From: Natrialba asiatica DSM 12278
GTDB taxonomy: Archaea; Halobacteriota; Halobacteria; Halobacteriales; Natrialbaceae
DNA: 64,000 nucleotides
Assembly: GCF_000337555.1 (NCBI RefSeq)
Contig: NZ_AOIO01000040.1
Coordinates: 219,775-283,774, forward strand
Direction of reading: 5' to 3'
Of the stretch, positions 9,269-18,271 are shown piece by piece (within the stretch, counting starts at the first letter, position 1; each line of letters starts with the position of its first letter). Under the pieces are notes generated by a model, which saw only the letters and a program-made list of their open reading frames with translations, ran no database searches and was not told where the DNA came from. The translations under genes were made by a program, and so were the position numbers.

Positions 9269-10036
9269 TCAGCGATTCCGTCCGGTCACGGCGTCGACCG
9301 TCTCGCGGGCCAGCGTCTCGAAAGTTGCCTCGCTCGCGACGAGATCGACGTCGAGTTCGTATTCGGCCGCTGTCGCGGCGGTCGGTTCGCCGATGACGCC
9401 GACGACGGCTTCGTCGAGTCCCGCGAGCGCCTCCTCGCGAACGCCCCGTTCCGCGGCGGCCTCGAGGAAGTGTGCGACGGTCAGCGACGAGGTGAAACAG
9501 GCCCCATCGAGTTCACCCGCGGCGGCCGCGGCGGTCGACGCGCCGCTGCCCTCGGGGCGGACCAACCGGTAGAGGACGGTTTCGTGGCAGTACGCGCCCG
9601 CGTTCTCGAAGCCCTCGAGCAACACGTCGCTGCCGTGGTCGCTGCGAGCGACCTCGACGCGCGCGCCGTCGATCTCCGCGGCGAGTTCGGCGACGAGGCC
9701 GCTCGAGGTGAACTTGTCGGGGACGCGATCCACCGCGTAGCCTGCCTCGCGGAGCGCGTCGGCCGTCGCGGAGCCGATCGCACAGACGGTCGCGTCGCCG
9801 GGGTCCCAGCCCGCGTCGGCGACGAGTTCGGCGCCGGTCTTGCTCGTGAGGACGGCGTAGTCGGCGTCGGTTCGCGGGACGGCGTCGGTCGGCTCGACGG
9901 CGAGCATCGGGTCCGGAAGCGGTCTGACGCCGAGGGATTCGAGGCGGTCGGTCGCCACCGCGAGACGCTCGTCGTCGGGGCGGAAGACGGCGACGGTGGG
10001 TGCCGCCGCTGTTTCGGCCGATTCGGCGTCGCTCAT
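9269..10036 (-). CDS. hemD: uroporphyrinogen-III synthase
   Basis: Cyclises and inverts ring D of hydroxymethylbilane to give uroporphyrinogen III. It has 255 residues, the usual length. Sequence identity in this family is low; the call rests on the two-lobed HEM4-type pattern (AVFRPDDERLAVATDRLESL at the N-terminus, VCAIGSATADALREAG and VVGVIGEPTAATAAEYELD as the paired glycine-rich turns) and on its position. It is the last gene of hemC-sumT-hemD, and its ATG overlaps the sumT stop by 4 bp, indicating translational coupling. Confidence 0.88.
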   Translation of the reverse strand: MSDAESAETAAAPTVAVFRPDDERLAVATDRLESLGVRPLPDPMLAVEPTDAVPRTDADYAVLTSKTGAELVADAGWDPGDATVCAIGSATADALREAGYAVDRVPDKFTSSGLVAELAAEIDGARVEVARSDHGSDVLLEGFENAGAYCHETVLYRLVRPEGSGASTAAAAAGELDGACFTSSLTVAHFLEAAAERGVREEALAGLDEAVVGVIGEPTAATAAEYELDVDLVASEATFETLARETVDAVTGRNR

Positions 10037-10866
10037 CGGTCTCCTCCGGCCCCGCCGTCGGCCGCCTCGCCGTACTCGTTCCGGATGAACTCGACGACCG
10101 GCTCGCGGGTACCCGCAACGTCGCCGATCACGGTCACGGCCGGCGGCGAGATGTCCTTCTCATCGCGCACGTCGACGATGGTTTCGAGCGTTCCCGTGGC
10201 GACGCGCTGGCCGGGCCAGGTGCCGCGTTCGACGAGCGCGACCGGCGTCTCGGGGGCCATGCCGGCCTCCCGAAGCGCGGCCGTGTAATCCGGCAGTCGA
10301 CCGACGCCCATCAGGACGACGATGGTGCCGCCGGTCGCGGCCAGCGCGTCCCAGTCGACGGACGATTCGGCCTTCGTCGGGTCCTCGTGGCCGGTGACGA
10401 AGGAGACCGACGAGGCGTGGTCGCGGTGGGTGACCGGGATTCCGGCGACGGCGGGTGCCGCGATCGCGGACGTGACGGCGGGAACGACCTCGAACGGAAT
10501 CTCGTGGGCCGCGAGGTGCTCGGCCTCCTCGCCGCCGCGGCCGAAGACGAACGAATCGCCGCCCTTGAGCCGCACGACGGACTTGCCCTCGCGGGCGAGT
10601 TCGACCAGTCGCTCGTTGATCTCCGACTGGGGCGTGCGCTCGCCGCCGGCGCGCTTGCCGACGTCCTCGCGGCGGTCCTCGGGGAGCATTTCGATGATCT
10701 CCGGCCCCGGGAGCTTGTCGTGGAGGACGACGTCCGCCGATTCGAGGAGGCGTTTTGCCTTGACCGTGAGCAGGTCGGGATCGCCGGGACCGCTGCCGAC
10801 GAGGAAGACGGTGCCGGGTTCGAGTTCGAGTTCGGAGCCGGACTCGGATTCGGCCGTGCGCCCCAT
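10033..10866 (-). CDS. cobA: uroporphyrinogen-III C-methyltransferase
   Basis: SAM-dependent bis-methylation of uroporphyrinogen III to precorrin-2, the entry to sirohaem, cobalamin and the alternative archaeal haem route. The 277 residues carry the family signatures VGSGPGDPDLLTVKA near residues 23-37, RLKGGDSFVFGRGGEEAE near 100-117, and PAVTSAIAAPAVAGIPVTHR about residues 127-146. It is a stand-alone SumT rather than the CysG fusion. It starts directly after the hemC stop (0-bp gap) and overlaps hemD by 4 bp. Confidence 0.93.
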   Translation of the reverse strand: MGRTAESESGSELELEPGTVFLVGSGPGDPDLLTVKAKRLLESADVVLHDKLPGPEIIEMLPEDRREDVGKRAGGERTPQSEINERLVELAREGKSVVRLKGGDSFVFGRGGEEAEHLAAHEIPFEVVPAVTSAIAAPAVAGIPVTHRDHASSVSFVTGHEDPTKAESSVDWDALAATGGTIVVLMGVGRLPDYTAALREAGMAPETPVALVERGTWPGQRVATGTLETIVDVRDEKDISPPAVTVIGDVAGTREPVVEFIRNEYGEAADGGAGGDR

Positions 10867-12003
10867 CTACTTCCCCTCCGGCTGGTCCTCCTGATTCGGT
10901 GCAGCGCCTCCGTCGGCGTCCTCGCGCGCCGTGTCGATCAACGCCGCGGCGCCCTGGTCGGCGAGTTCAGCGGCGAACTCGCGGGCCGCTTCGGCGTGGG
11001 TTTCGATCGGCAGGTCGCGGGTCGCCGTCACCGATTCCTCGCCGTCGCGGTCGAAGACGGTCACGCTCGTGTGGACGAACTCGCCCTGGACGATCGCGTA
11101 GATGCCGATCGGGGCGATGCAGCCGCCGCCGAGTTCGGCGAGGATGGTTCGCTCGACGGTCGTTTCGACGCGGCTGCGCGGGTGGTCGATCGCGGATTGG
11201 ATCTCGCGTGCGGTTTCGCCGTCGGTCGCGGTGACGGCGAGTGCGCCCTGTCCCGGTGCGGGGACGAACGTCGTTGTCGGAAGTTCCTGGGTGTCGACGT
11301 AGTGGGTGAGGCCGCTGCGTTCGAGGCCGGCCTGTGCGAGGACGATGGCGTCGTACTCGGTGTCGACCTCGCGGCCGAGGGCCTGCTTTTCGAGTTCGGA
11401 GAGGTCGTCGAACCACTCGTCGACGGTGCGGTCGTACTCGGGCTCGAAGTCCTCGTTACCCGTATTTCCTTTCCGTTCTTTGTCGGCCTCGCTGCGTTCC
11501 TGGTGTTCGGCCTGCAGCGCGGGTGCGAGGAGTTTCTCGAGGCGAGTGTCGACGTTGCCGCGGAGCGGTTCGACGGTGAGGTCCGGCCGTTCGGACAGGA
11601 GTTGTGCGCGCCGGCGGAGACTCGAGGTACCGACGGTCGCGCCGTCCGGAAGGTCCGCGAGTGGCGATCCGTCGGGCGTGACGAGGAGGTCGCCCGGGCG
11701 GCCCCGCTCGGGGATGGCGGCGGTGACGAGTTCGTCGGGCTGTTCGGTCGGCATGTCCTTCATCGAGTGGACCGCGCCGTCGAGGTCGCCGTCGAGGACC
11801 CGCTCGTCGAGTTCGCGGACGAAGGCACCGGTCTTGCCGAGGCGGTGAATGAGTTCGTCTCGGATCTGGTCGCCGGTCGTTTCGACGGTCACGAGTTCGA
11901 CCTCGTACCGGCGGTTCTCGAGGGCTTCTTTCACGAGTGCGGCCTGGCGGCGGGCGAGGGCCGATCCCCGTGTCGCCAGTCGCAACGTCCCACGCGTTCT
12001 CAT
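10867..12003 (-). CDS. hemC: hydroxymethylbilane synthase (porphobilinogen deaminase)
   Basis: Condenses four porphobilinogens into hydroxymethylbilane on a covalently bound dipyrromethane cofactor. It has 378 residues, longer than bacterial enzymes because of a hydrophilic insertion of about 50 residues (around EHQERSEADKERKGNTGNED) characteristic of haloarchaeal HemC. The cofactor-binding cysteine lies in GGGCIAP (Cys295, equivalent to E. coli Cys242 plus the insert). The N-terminus reads LRLATRGSALARRQA as expected. The start at 12003 is preferred to 12039 because the extra residues are basic and the TATA-like box at 12025-12034 sits about 27 nt before 12003. First gene of hemC-cobA-hemD. 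Confidence 0.93.
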   Translation of the reverse strand: MRTRGTLRLATRGSALARRQAALVKEALENRRYEVELVTVETTGDQIRDELIHRLGKTGAFVRELDERVLDGDLDGAVHSMKDMPTEQPDELVTAAIPERGRPGDLLVTPDGSPLADLPDGATVGTSSLRRRAQLLSERPDLTVEPLRGNVDTRLEKLLAPALQAEHQERSEADKERKGNTGNEDFEPEYDRTVDEWFDDLSELEKQALGREVDTEYDAIVLAQAGLERSGLTHYVDTQELPTTTFVPAPGQGALAVTATDGETAREIQSAIDHPRSRVETTVERTILAELGGGCIAPIGIYAIVQGEFVHTSVTVFDRDGEESVTATRDLPIETHAEAAREFAAELADQGAAALIDTAREDADGGAAPNQEDQPEGK

Positions 12004-12024
12004 AAAGAGTAGTCCTCGCCTGAG

Positions 12025-12034
12025 GTATGAAAAG
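12025..12034 (-). promoter_or_regulatory. TATA-like promoter of the hemC operon
   Basis: On the minus strand the sequence cttttcatac is centred about 27 nt before the hemC ATG at 12003, consistent with a leaderless transcript. Confidence 0.45.
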
Positions 12035-12189
12035 CGCACGCTTGTCCGACGCTGGCCACACTGTCCGGTCCCGGGCCGCCATAGGGGCTGACTGAATCGT
12101 CACGAATGTCGTGGGTAGTCGTAGAAGCCGGCCACAGCGGCCGACAACGGGCGAATTGTCCGGGTTCGAGTAACATGTTCGGGGCGCCA

Positions 12190-12199
12190 CTTATGATCA
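12190..12199 (+). promoter_or_regulatory. TATA-like promoter of the truncated haemoglobin gene
   Basis: The sequence acttatgatc lies about 27 nt before the ATG at 12222. An 8-bp palindrome AACATGTT (12172-12179) sits just upstream and could be an operator or only chance. Confidence 0.4.
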
Positions 12200-12221
12200 A
12201 CCGGCGATAATATCGATCCAG

Positions 12222-12584
12222 ATGACAGAGACGCTCTATACGCGCCTCGGCGGCGAGGACGCGCTGACCGTCGTCGTCGACCGCTTTTACGATCGCGTTC
12301 TCGCCGACGAGCGCCTCGCCCCCTTCTTCGAGGACGTCGACATGCAACAACAGCGCGCCCATCAAGCGCAGTTCCTCAGCGCGGTCACGGGCGGCCCGGT
12401 CGAGTACACGGGCGCGGATATGGCGTCCGTGCACGCCGATCTCGACGTCGGTCGGGCCGACTTCGACGCCATCGCGACGCACCTGGACGACACGCTGGCC
12501 GAGTTCGACGTCGACGAAGCCGACCGGGAGGCCGTCCTCGCGGAGTTCGGCAGTTACGAGGACGCGATCGTCACGGCCGATTGA
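12222..12584 (+). CDS. group 1 truncated haemoglobin
   Basis: A 120-residue 2-on-2 globin that binds haem. Such proteins bind O2 or NO and are linked to nitric-oxide detoxification or oxygen handling, but its exact role here is unknown. Recognisable features are TLYTRLGGEDAL at the N-terminus, Tyr23 at helix position B10 (ligand-stabilising), and the proximal His71 in MASVHADL. It is divergent from the hemC operon, so a haem protein gene shares an intergenic region with haem synthesis genes. A TATA-like box about 27 nt upstream suggests a leaderless mRNA. Confidence 0.9.
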   Translation: MTETLYTRLGGEDALTVVVDRFYDRVLADERLAPFFEDVDMQQQRAHQAQFLSAVTGGPVEYTGADMASVHADLDVGRADFDAIATHLDDTLAEFDVDEADREAVLAEFGSYEDAIVTAD

Positions 12585-12636
12585 ATCGTCTTCGCGTCCT
12601 GGCCGATTGCTCTGGCGGGGGTGTGGGTGTACCTTC

Positions 12637-13308
12637 TCACTCGCTCACTACCGTTCGGCGCTTGTACAGATAGTACCCCGCAAGGAGCGGTTGCAGCGGC
12701 GCGACGGGGAGACTCAGAAACGCGAGCCCCAGGTAGACCCCGGGGTTCGGCCGCCACGAGTTCGGCTGCGTGCAGACGTACGCCGCATCCCGGTGGATCG
12801 CGACCGGGAACGAGCCGACGACGACCGTGCTCGCCAGCCCGATCGCAGCCGTGATCAGCCCTGGAATCACGAGAACGTACGCGATGGCTGCGACGGCTGC
12901 ACCGAGGAGCGTCGCCACCAGCGAGCCCAGAACGAGGAGCCACCAGCCGGACCACCCCGGCGGCGTCCCGAAGTATCTGTGTCGCCGGGCCAGATAGACC
13001 ACGCCCGCGACGGGGGCCCAGACGAGCGCGAAGAGCCCGTTGAGCCAGGGCCGGGGCCGCCAGTTGCCGCTCGCTTTCGGCCGCCGCCGAACGCGGCTCG
13101 CATCACAGACGATCGCGACCGTGATCCCGATCGTGAGGACCGTATAGCCGCCCGTTCCGAGCAGGAGCAGCACCTGATCGAGGCCGGGAACGCCGACTTC
13201 GAGTTCCCGTAGCACGCCGACGATACCGACCCCGGCGACGGGGGGGACGAGATACAGGAGGTGCTCCAAGATGCGCGCCCAGTCGCGGTCGGCTCGGGTC
13301 GTCGACAC
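12637..13308 (-). CDS. multi-pass membrane protein, unknown function
   Basis: A 223-residue protein with about six predicted transmembrane segments (near residues 15-35, 43-66, 85-105, 120-140, 143-165 and 192-212). No catalytic or transport motif that I recognise. Charged loops (RVRRRPKASGNWRPRPW) suggest a cytoplasmic segment after the second helix. It lies between the globin gene (convergent) and hemL (same direction, 60-bp gap), so it could be read through from hemL. Confidence 0.7.
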   Translation of the reverse strand: MSTTRADRDWARILEHLLYLVPPVAGVGIVGVLRELEVGVPGLDQVLLLLGTGGYTVLTIGITVAIVCDASRVRRRPKASGNWRPRPWLNGLFALVWAPVAGVVYLARRHRYFGTPPGWSGWWLLVLGSLVATLLGAAVAAIAYVLVIPGLITAAIGLASTVVVGSFPVAIHRDAAYVCTQPNSWRPNPGVYLGLAFLSLPVAPLQPLLAGYYLYKRRTVVSE

Positions 13309-13368
13309 CTGCGGTATCGAACCACGCCCCGCCTCATAACAGTTCGTCGTCGCGTCGCCGCGATCGAC

Positions 13369-14715
13369 TTACAGCGCGTCCTTATACGCTTCGAGCGTGT
13401 CCTCGACGTCCGCTTCGATGTGTCCGTAGCTGACGAACTGACACTCGAACTGGTTCTGCGAGAGGAACACGCCCTGCTCTTTCATCTGCCCCCAGAAGAT
13501 GCGCCGCCAGCGGTCGCTTTCGGCGGCTTTCACGTCGCCCGCGTCCTTCGGACTGAACTCGTAGCGCGGGCAGTCGGGGTCCTGTCGGGAGCCGGCCGGA
13601 CACTGGCCGTCGAGTTCGTCGCGCCCCGGCCCCTCGCGGGTGAATATCACCTTGAACATGCTGTCCGTCCCGGTGACGGTGTAACTCGGGGCCTGGTCGG
13701 CGACGATGTCGGTGAGGCCGCTGCGAAGCTGTTCGCCCAGGTCGTTGACGTGCGCGTACACGTCGTTTTCGGCGGCGAACTGCAGCGTCTCGAGGCCGGC
13801 GGCCATCGTGACGGGGTGGCCGGAGAAGGTGCCGGCCTGGAAGACGTCGCCGGCGGGCGTGAAGTGCTCGATAATCTCGGCGCGGCCGCCGATCGCGCCG
13901 ACCGGGAAGCCGCCGCCGATGATCTTCCCGAAGGTGGTGAGATCGGGCGTGACGCCGAACTCACTCTGGGCACAGCCGAGGCCGCCGACGCGGAAGCCGG
14001 TGATGACTTCGTCGAAGATGTGTAAGGCACCGTACTCGGTCGTGATCTCGCGGACGAACTCGTGGTAGCCGTCTTCGGGGTAGACGATGCCGTGGTTGCC
14101 GAGGATCGGCTCCGTGAGAACGGCCGCGATGTCCTCGCCGTGTTTCTCGAAGACCTCGCGCATCGCGTCCTCGTCGTTGAACGGCACCGGGAGGGTGTGC
14201 TCGGCGAAGGCCTGCGGAATCCCCGCCGAGGAGGGCGTTGGGCTCTCGGCGTCGCCCTCGACCAGCGTCGACTCCTGGGCCCCGTGGTAGCCGCCCTGCA
14301 TGACGACGATCTTGTTCCGGCCCGTATAGCCGCGCGCGAGTCGGACCGCGGAGGTCGTCGCCTCGGTTCCCGAGTTCACGAAGCGGATCTTTTCGACGCT
14401 CGGGACGTGGCGGACGACGAACTCGGCGAGGTCGACCTCGATTTCGGTGGGGGTGCCGTACATCGGTCCTTCGCTGGCTTTCTGCTGGATGCCGGCCTGG
14501 ACGGATTCGGGGAGGTTGTGGCCGAGCAGCAGCGGGCCGAGGCCCATGACCCAGTCGATGTAGCGGTTGCCGTCGGCGTCGATGACGTGGCCGCGGTCGC
14601 CTTTCTGGACGAAGAACGGATAGGGTTCGATCGCCGCACGAACGGCGGAGTTCACGCCGCCGGGCATCACGGAGAGCGCCCGGTCGTACAGCGCACGCGA
14701 GTTGTCGTCGGTCAT
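13369..14715 (-). CDS. hemL: glutamate-1-semialdehyde 2,1-aminomutase
   Basis: PLP enzyme converting glutamate-1-semialdehyde to 5-aminolevulinate in the C5 pathway. It has 448 residues; the PLP-binding lysine is Lys264 in [14 protein letters not shown], matching the position in bacterial GSAM. Other family blocks are [12 protein letters not shown] at the N-terminus, [17 protein letters not shown] and [12 protein letters not shown] hydrophilic segment rich in Cys and Asp ([20 protein letters not shown]) near residue 375 is an insertion relative to bacteria. The start at 14715 gives the standard N-terminus ([13 protein letters not shown]); the longer frame to 14910 looks non-coding. A second, divergent class III aminotransferase lies at 55566-57002. 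Confidence 0.94.
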   Translation of the reverse strand: MTDDNSRALYDRALSVMPGGVNSAVRAAIEPYPFFVQKGDRGHVIDADGNRYIDWVMGLGPLLLGHNLPESVQAGIQQKASEGPMYGTPTEIEVDLAEFVVRHVPSVEKIRFVNSGTEATTSAVRLARGYTGRNKIVVMQGGYHGAQESTLVEGDAESPTPSSAGIPQAFAEHTLPVPFNDEDAMREVFEKHGEDIAAVLTEPILGNHGIVYPEDGYHEFVREITTEYGALHIFDEVITGFRVGGLGCAQSEFGVTPDLTTFGKIIGGGFPVGAIGGRAEIIEHFTPAGDVFQAGTFSGHPVTMAAGLETLQFAAENDVYAHVNDLGEQLRSGLTDIVADQAPSYTVTGTDSMFKVIFTREGPGRDELDGQCPAGSRQDPDCPRYEFSPKDAGDVKAAESDRWRRIFWGQMKEQGVFLSQNQFECQFVSYGHIEADVEDTLEAYKDAL

Positions 14716-14928
14716 GCGCGGGCCTAGGTAACGGAACGGCAAAGTAGTACCGAGGTTCGACTGACGGCCTCCGATTACGACGCCGTTGAACGATTGGTGA
14801 ACGAAAACAGGCACCCCCGTGATATCCTGGTCCCCGTGACATCCTGCCATCCGGAGACTGGCTGTCCGGTAGCCGGCGTGGGTCCGTCCCTCCCCCGAGT
14901 TCAGACCCACGTCGTGTCGGTTGTCGGT

Positions 14929-16647
14929 TCAGACGGCGTCCGAACCGGTCTTTCCGGTGCGGATCTGGTAGGCGCTCTCGACGGGCGTCACGAAGATTTT
15001 CCCGTCACCGGGTTCGCCGGTGTGTGCGCCCTCGCTAATTGCGTCGATAACGTCGTCGGCGGGGATGTCGGCGACGACGCACTCGATTTTGACCTTCTGG
15101 TGGAGGTCGACCGTGTACTCCTCGCCGCGCCACTGGCCCTTCTTTGCGGGCTGGGAGCCGCGACCGGAGACGTTGGTGACGGTCAGCGACGGTGCGCCCG
15201 CTTCGGCGAGCGCCTGTTTGACCTTGCCGAGGCGGTCGGGGCGGATGATCGCGGTGACCATCTTGATCTCGCCACCGTTTGGCTTGCCCCCGTCGGTCCG
15301 GATTTCTGGCTCAGCGTCGCCTGCACGCGCTGGGCTGCCGCCGTCGGTTCGAACGTCCGAGACGGTTCCGCTGCCGTCGGTGGCCACGTCCGGCTGGCCG
15401 AACTCGGGGTAGGTGTCGACGCCGTGTTCGGAGACGTCGAGGCCGTCGCGTTCGTGTTCGGGCGTGACGCGGGCCTGTCCGGCGGCTTTGAACACGAACC
15501 AGATCGCAGCGGTCGCGGCGACCGTCCAGACGGCGATGACGGCGACGCCGGCGAACTGAGCGATGAACGCCTCGGTGCGGGTCGCACCGAGATCCGCCAT
15601 GTATCCCGACGTTGCGACGAGCGGGAACAGCAGCGTGCCGAGGACGCCCGCGGAGCCGTGGACGGGGAAGACCGCACAGACGTCGTCGATCTTCAGGTAG
15701 TTTTCGACGAATCCGAAGACGAGCGGGAGTTGCGCCCCGGCGAGACCGCCGACGAGAAACGCACCCCACCAGGTCGAGGCGTCCGGAATCGCGGTGATCC
15801 CGACCAGCCCGGCGAGCAGTCCGTTCGCGACGTATAGCGTGTCGACCTTCCCCGTCTTGAGCCACGCGACGAGTCCCGCACCCATCGCACCGCAGGCCAT
15901 CGCGATCGTCGTCGTCATGGCGACGCGACCGAGCTGCTCGCCGAGGAACGCGCCCTCCTCGGAGAAGATCGCCGACGTCCCGACGTTGAAGCCGTACCAG
16001 CCGAAGGCGAGGATCAACGTTCCGAGGACGGCGAACGTGAGCGAGTGACCGGGAATGACGTTCGCGGTGCCGTCACTGTTGTACCGGTCCATGCGCGGAC
16101 CGAGGATCCACGCGGCGGTGAGGCCGGCGATACCGCCCATGCCGTGGACGATCATCCCGCCCGCGAAGTCCGAGAACGGCGTGCCCGTGAGCGTCTCGAT
16201 GTACCCGCCGGCCCAGGTGATCCCGGTGACGACCGGATAGATGACTGCGGCCAGCAGGAACGTGTAGGTGACGTACGCGCGGAGCTTCGCACGGCCGGCG
16301 ACGGCTCCCGAGACGATGGTCGCCGCCGTCATCGCGAAGACGGCGCCGTACAGCCAGTCGATCCACCCCGTCCCATCACCCGTGAACGCGGGCTCGAACC
16401 CCGCGCCGGCGACCGCGCTTTCGACGCCGATACCGACGAGGAAGAACACCGTTACGCCGACGCTCCAGGTCAGCAAGTTCTTCGTCAGCTGGTTTGCAAC
16501 GTTCTTCGAGCGCACCTGCCCTGCCTCGAGCATGGCGAAGCCGGCGTGCATGAAGAAGATCAGGAACGTGACGACGAGAATCCACGTGTAATTGATCGCC
16601 TCCATCAACGCATCGGGCTCGGTTTGGAGCACCATCGACTCCATCAT
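14929..16647 (-). CDS. ammonium transporter fused to a PII signalling domain (Amt-GlnK)
   Basis: A 572-residue single-chain fusion. Residues about 10-405 form an Amt channel ([18 protein letters not shown], the family block [18 protein letters not shown], and [16 protein letters not shown]), followed by the usual Amt tail ([15 protein letters not shown]). A 60-80-residue acidic linker then leads to a complete PII domain (residues 463-572). The PII part keeps its T-loop with the tyrosine (Tyr511, in [16 protein letters not shown]) and the ATP-binding B-loop [13 protein letters not shown] proteins normally are separate trimers that plug Amt pores according to 2-oxoglutarate and ATP/ADP; here stoichiometry is fixed by fusion. 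The start at 16647 is set by a strong ribosome-binding site; a GTG 6 codons upstream overlaps that site. Confidence 0.92.
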   Translation of the reverse strand: MMESMVLQTEPDALMEAINYTWILVVTFLIFFMHAGFAMLEAGQVRSKNVANQLTKNLLTWSVGVTVFFLVGIGVESAVAGAGFEPAFTGDGTGWIDWLYGAVFAMTAATIVSGAVAGRAKLRAYVTYTFLLAAVIYPVVTGITWAGGYIETLTGTPFSDFAGGMIVHGMGGIAGLTAAWILGPRMDRYNSDGTANVIPGHSLTFAVLGTLILAFGWYGFNVGTSAIFSEEGAFLGEQLGRVAMTTTIAMACGAMGAGLVAWLKTGKVDTLYVANGLLAGLVGITAIPDASTWWGAFLVGGLAGAQLPLVFGFVENYLKIDDVCAVFPVHGSAGVLGTLLFPLVATSGYMADLGATRTEAFIAQFAGVAVIAVWTVAATAAIWFVFKAAGQARVTPEHERDGLDVSEHGVDTYPEFGQPDVATDGSGTVSDVRTDGGSPARAGDAEPEIRTDGGKPNGGEIKMVTAIIRPDRLGKVKQALAEAGAPSLTVTNVSGRGSQPAKKGQWRGEEYTVDLHQKVKIECVVADIPADDVIDAISEGAHTGEPGDGKIFVTPVESAYQIRTGKTGSDAV

Positions 16648-16651
16648 CCGC

Positions 16652-16659
16652 TCACCTCC
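16652..16659 (-). promoter_or_regulatory. strong Shine-Dalgarno sequence of the Amt-PII gene
   Basis: On the minus strand GGAGGTGA lies 4 nt before the ATG at 16647. It decides the start codon. It stands out because most genes here appear leaderless. It fits a leadered mRNA from the TATA box at 16761-16770 (leader about 90 nt). Confidence 0.75.
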
Positions 16660-16687
16660 GTCCACGCACTACCGTTCCGTATTTGTA

Positions 16688-16697
16688 GACATATGTC
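16688..16697. promoter_or_regulatory. palindrome in the Amt-PII leader region
   Basis: GACATATGTC is a perfect 10-bp palindrome, extended to a near-perfect 16-bp dyad (GTaGACATATGTCcAC). It lies about 40-50 nt before the start codon, between the putative TATA box and the ribosome-binding site. It is a candidate operator for nitrogen control of the transporter; no protein is assigned. Confidence 0.4.
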
Positions 16698-16760
16698 CAC
16701 GTCCCATCCAATCAACTTCGTGGTTATGTTCTGAATCACGTCTATCCTCGATGGACTAGC

Positions 16761-16770
16761 TATATATAAG
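16761..16770 (-). promoter_or_regulatory. TATA box, probably of the Amt-PII gene
   Basis: CTTATATATA on the minus strand, the strongest AT-rich element in this intergenic region. Transcription would start near 16735 and give a leader of about 90 nt carrying the dyad and the Shine-Dalgarno sequence. Confidence 0.5.
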
Positions 16771-17152
16771 GATTAGCGTTGATGTTCGTCTAAAAATCGG
16801 CGGATAATAGGGGCAGCCGAACAAATCTAAAGGTGGTTTAATGTGTATAAGGGTATTGGATTTTGTGTCTTTTTCGTCTCGCGGGTATCTATCCGGCGTT
16901 CGTGAACTCGAACTAACGGCGATCTGTCGCGTATCGTACCGAGATGACGACAAATTGTGTCACGACACCGCACGCGCGGCAGATGTTGCCACCCGTTCGG
17001 CAGATGGAGACATCGGTTGGACGTTCGTCCGAATGGTGGTGTCTCACACTGGGTTTGCCGTAGATGCCCACGTGTTACCGATCGAGTATCGGATCCAAAT
17101 CCGACGATACGTTCGCAGTCGGTGGGGCAATGCCCCCGAAATGGACCTCCGT
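16771..17152. other. intergenic region without a supported gene
   Basis: An AT-richer stretch between the Amt-PII promoter and the 3' end of hemB. Open frames on both strands here run antisense into hemB or encode residues without haloarchaeal bias. No RNA gene or clear terminator was recognised. Confidence 0.5.
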
Positions 17153-18157
17153 TCAACGCAGTTGTTCGGCGATGTCCTCGGCGAAGTACGTCAGAATCAG
17201 ATCCGCTCCGGCCCGCTTGATCGACAGCAGCGATTCGTGGGCGGCCGCTTCGAGATCGAGCCACCCCTTCTCCGCCGCGGCGTGGAGCATCGCGTACTCC
17301 CCGGAGACGTTGTAGGCGGCGACCGGCTGCTCGAACTCGCGGCGAACGTCGGCCACGATGTCGAGGTACGGAAGCGCGGGTTTGACCAGTAGTACGTCCG
17401 CGCCCTGCTCGACATCGAGGCGGACCTCGCGCATGGCCTCGCGGGCGTTGGCGGGGTCCATCTGGTAGTGGCGGCGGTCGCCAAAGGCGGGTGCCCCGTC
17501 GGCGGCGTCCCGAAACGGGCCGTAGAAGGCGCTCTCGTACTTCGCGGCGTAACTCATGATCGGCACGTCGTCGAACCCCTCGCCGTTGAGTTCGTCTCGA
17601 ATCGCGCCCACCATACCGTCGGTCATGCTACTCGGCGCGACCATGTCCGCGCCGGCCGCGGCGTGAGAGACGGCCGTCCGTCGGAGCGAGTCGAGCGTCG
17701 CGTCGTTGTCGACGGTCAACGACGGATCCTCGCGCGATCCAGTCTCGGTCTCGCGGATACCGGGTTCGAGCGTTCCGCAGTGGCCGTGCTCGGTGTACTC
17801 GCACAGACACACGTCGGTGATGACGTAGGCGTCCGTCTCGGCGGTAATCCGTCGCGTCGCCTCCTGGACCACGCCGTCTTCGGCCCAGGCCCGCGTCCCC
17901 TTCGCATCCTTCGATTCCGGAATCCCGAACAGCATCACCGCTTCGACGCCGGTTTCGAGCACCTCCTCGACGCGAGCGACGCTGTCCTCGATCGGCACGC
18001 GCTCGTGGCCCGGCATCGACTCGATCGGCTGGCGCTCCGCCGTCGTCGCATCGACGAACACCGGCGCGATGAGATCCGTCGGCTCGAGGCTCGTCTCGCT
18101 GACGAGCCCGCGGATCCGGTCCTGCCGGAGCCGCCGCGGGCGATGTGTGAGATCCAT
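17153..18157 (-). CDS. hemB: porphobilinogen synthase (5-aminolevulinate dehydratase)
   Basis: Condenses two 5-aminolevulinates to porphobilinogen. It has 334 residues. Both Schiff-base lysines are visible: Lys206 in SYAAKYESAFYGPF and Lys259 in LLVKPALPYLD. The cysteine cluster DVCLCEYTEHGHCG marks a zinc-dependent form of the enzyme. The ATG at 18157 (MDLTHRPRRLRQD) fits family N-termini and has an AT-rich box about 26 nt upstream (18178-18187). The much longer open frame upstream is arginine-rich and non-coding. Together with hemL, hemC, cobA and hemD nearby, most of the route from glutamate-semialdehyde to uroporphyrinogen III and precorrin-2 lies within 9 kb; hemA is not in the window. 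Confidence 0.94.
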   Translation of the reverse strand: MDLTHRPRRLRQDRIRGLVSETSLEPTDLIAPVFVDATTAERQPIESMPGHERVPIEDSVARVEEVLETGVEAVMLFGIPESKDAKGTRAWAEDGVVQEATRRITAETDAYVITDVCLCEYTEHGHCGTLEPGIRETETGSREDPSLTVDNDATLDSLRRTAVSHAAAGADMVAPSSMTDGMVGAIRDELNGEGFDDVPIMSYAAKYESAFYGPFRDAADGAPAFGDRRHYQMDPANAREAMREVRLDVEQGADVLLVKPALPYLDIVADVRREFEQPVAAYNVSGEYAMLHAAAEKGWLDLEAAAHESLLSIKRAGADLILTYFAEDIAEQLR

Positions 18158-18240
18158 ACTGGCGTTACTGACGGCATACGCAAAAGCGGTGCGTTCGCGG
18201 TCCGTCGGGGTAGATGAAAGACCGCTTTGAGCTAACTTCA

Positions 18241-18249
18241 CTTTTATGA
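18241..18249 (+). promoter_or_regulatory. TATA-like promoter of the lipoprotein gene
   Basis: cttttatga is centred about 27 nt before the GTG start at 18272, supporting a leaderless transcript and that start. Confidence 0.45.
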
Positions 18250-18271
18250 TGAAACGAAACCGTTCTGACGT

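Noticed and set aside
10000-12012. A 670-codon plus-strand frame opposite hemC-cobA
   Set aside because: Antisense to three recognisable enzymes with family motifs in the right order; no domain is visible in it.
16841-17392. A 183-codon plus-strand frame between amt and hemB
   Set aside because: It runs antisense into hemB and its composition is not haloarchaeal-like; no motif or upstream promoter at the right distance.
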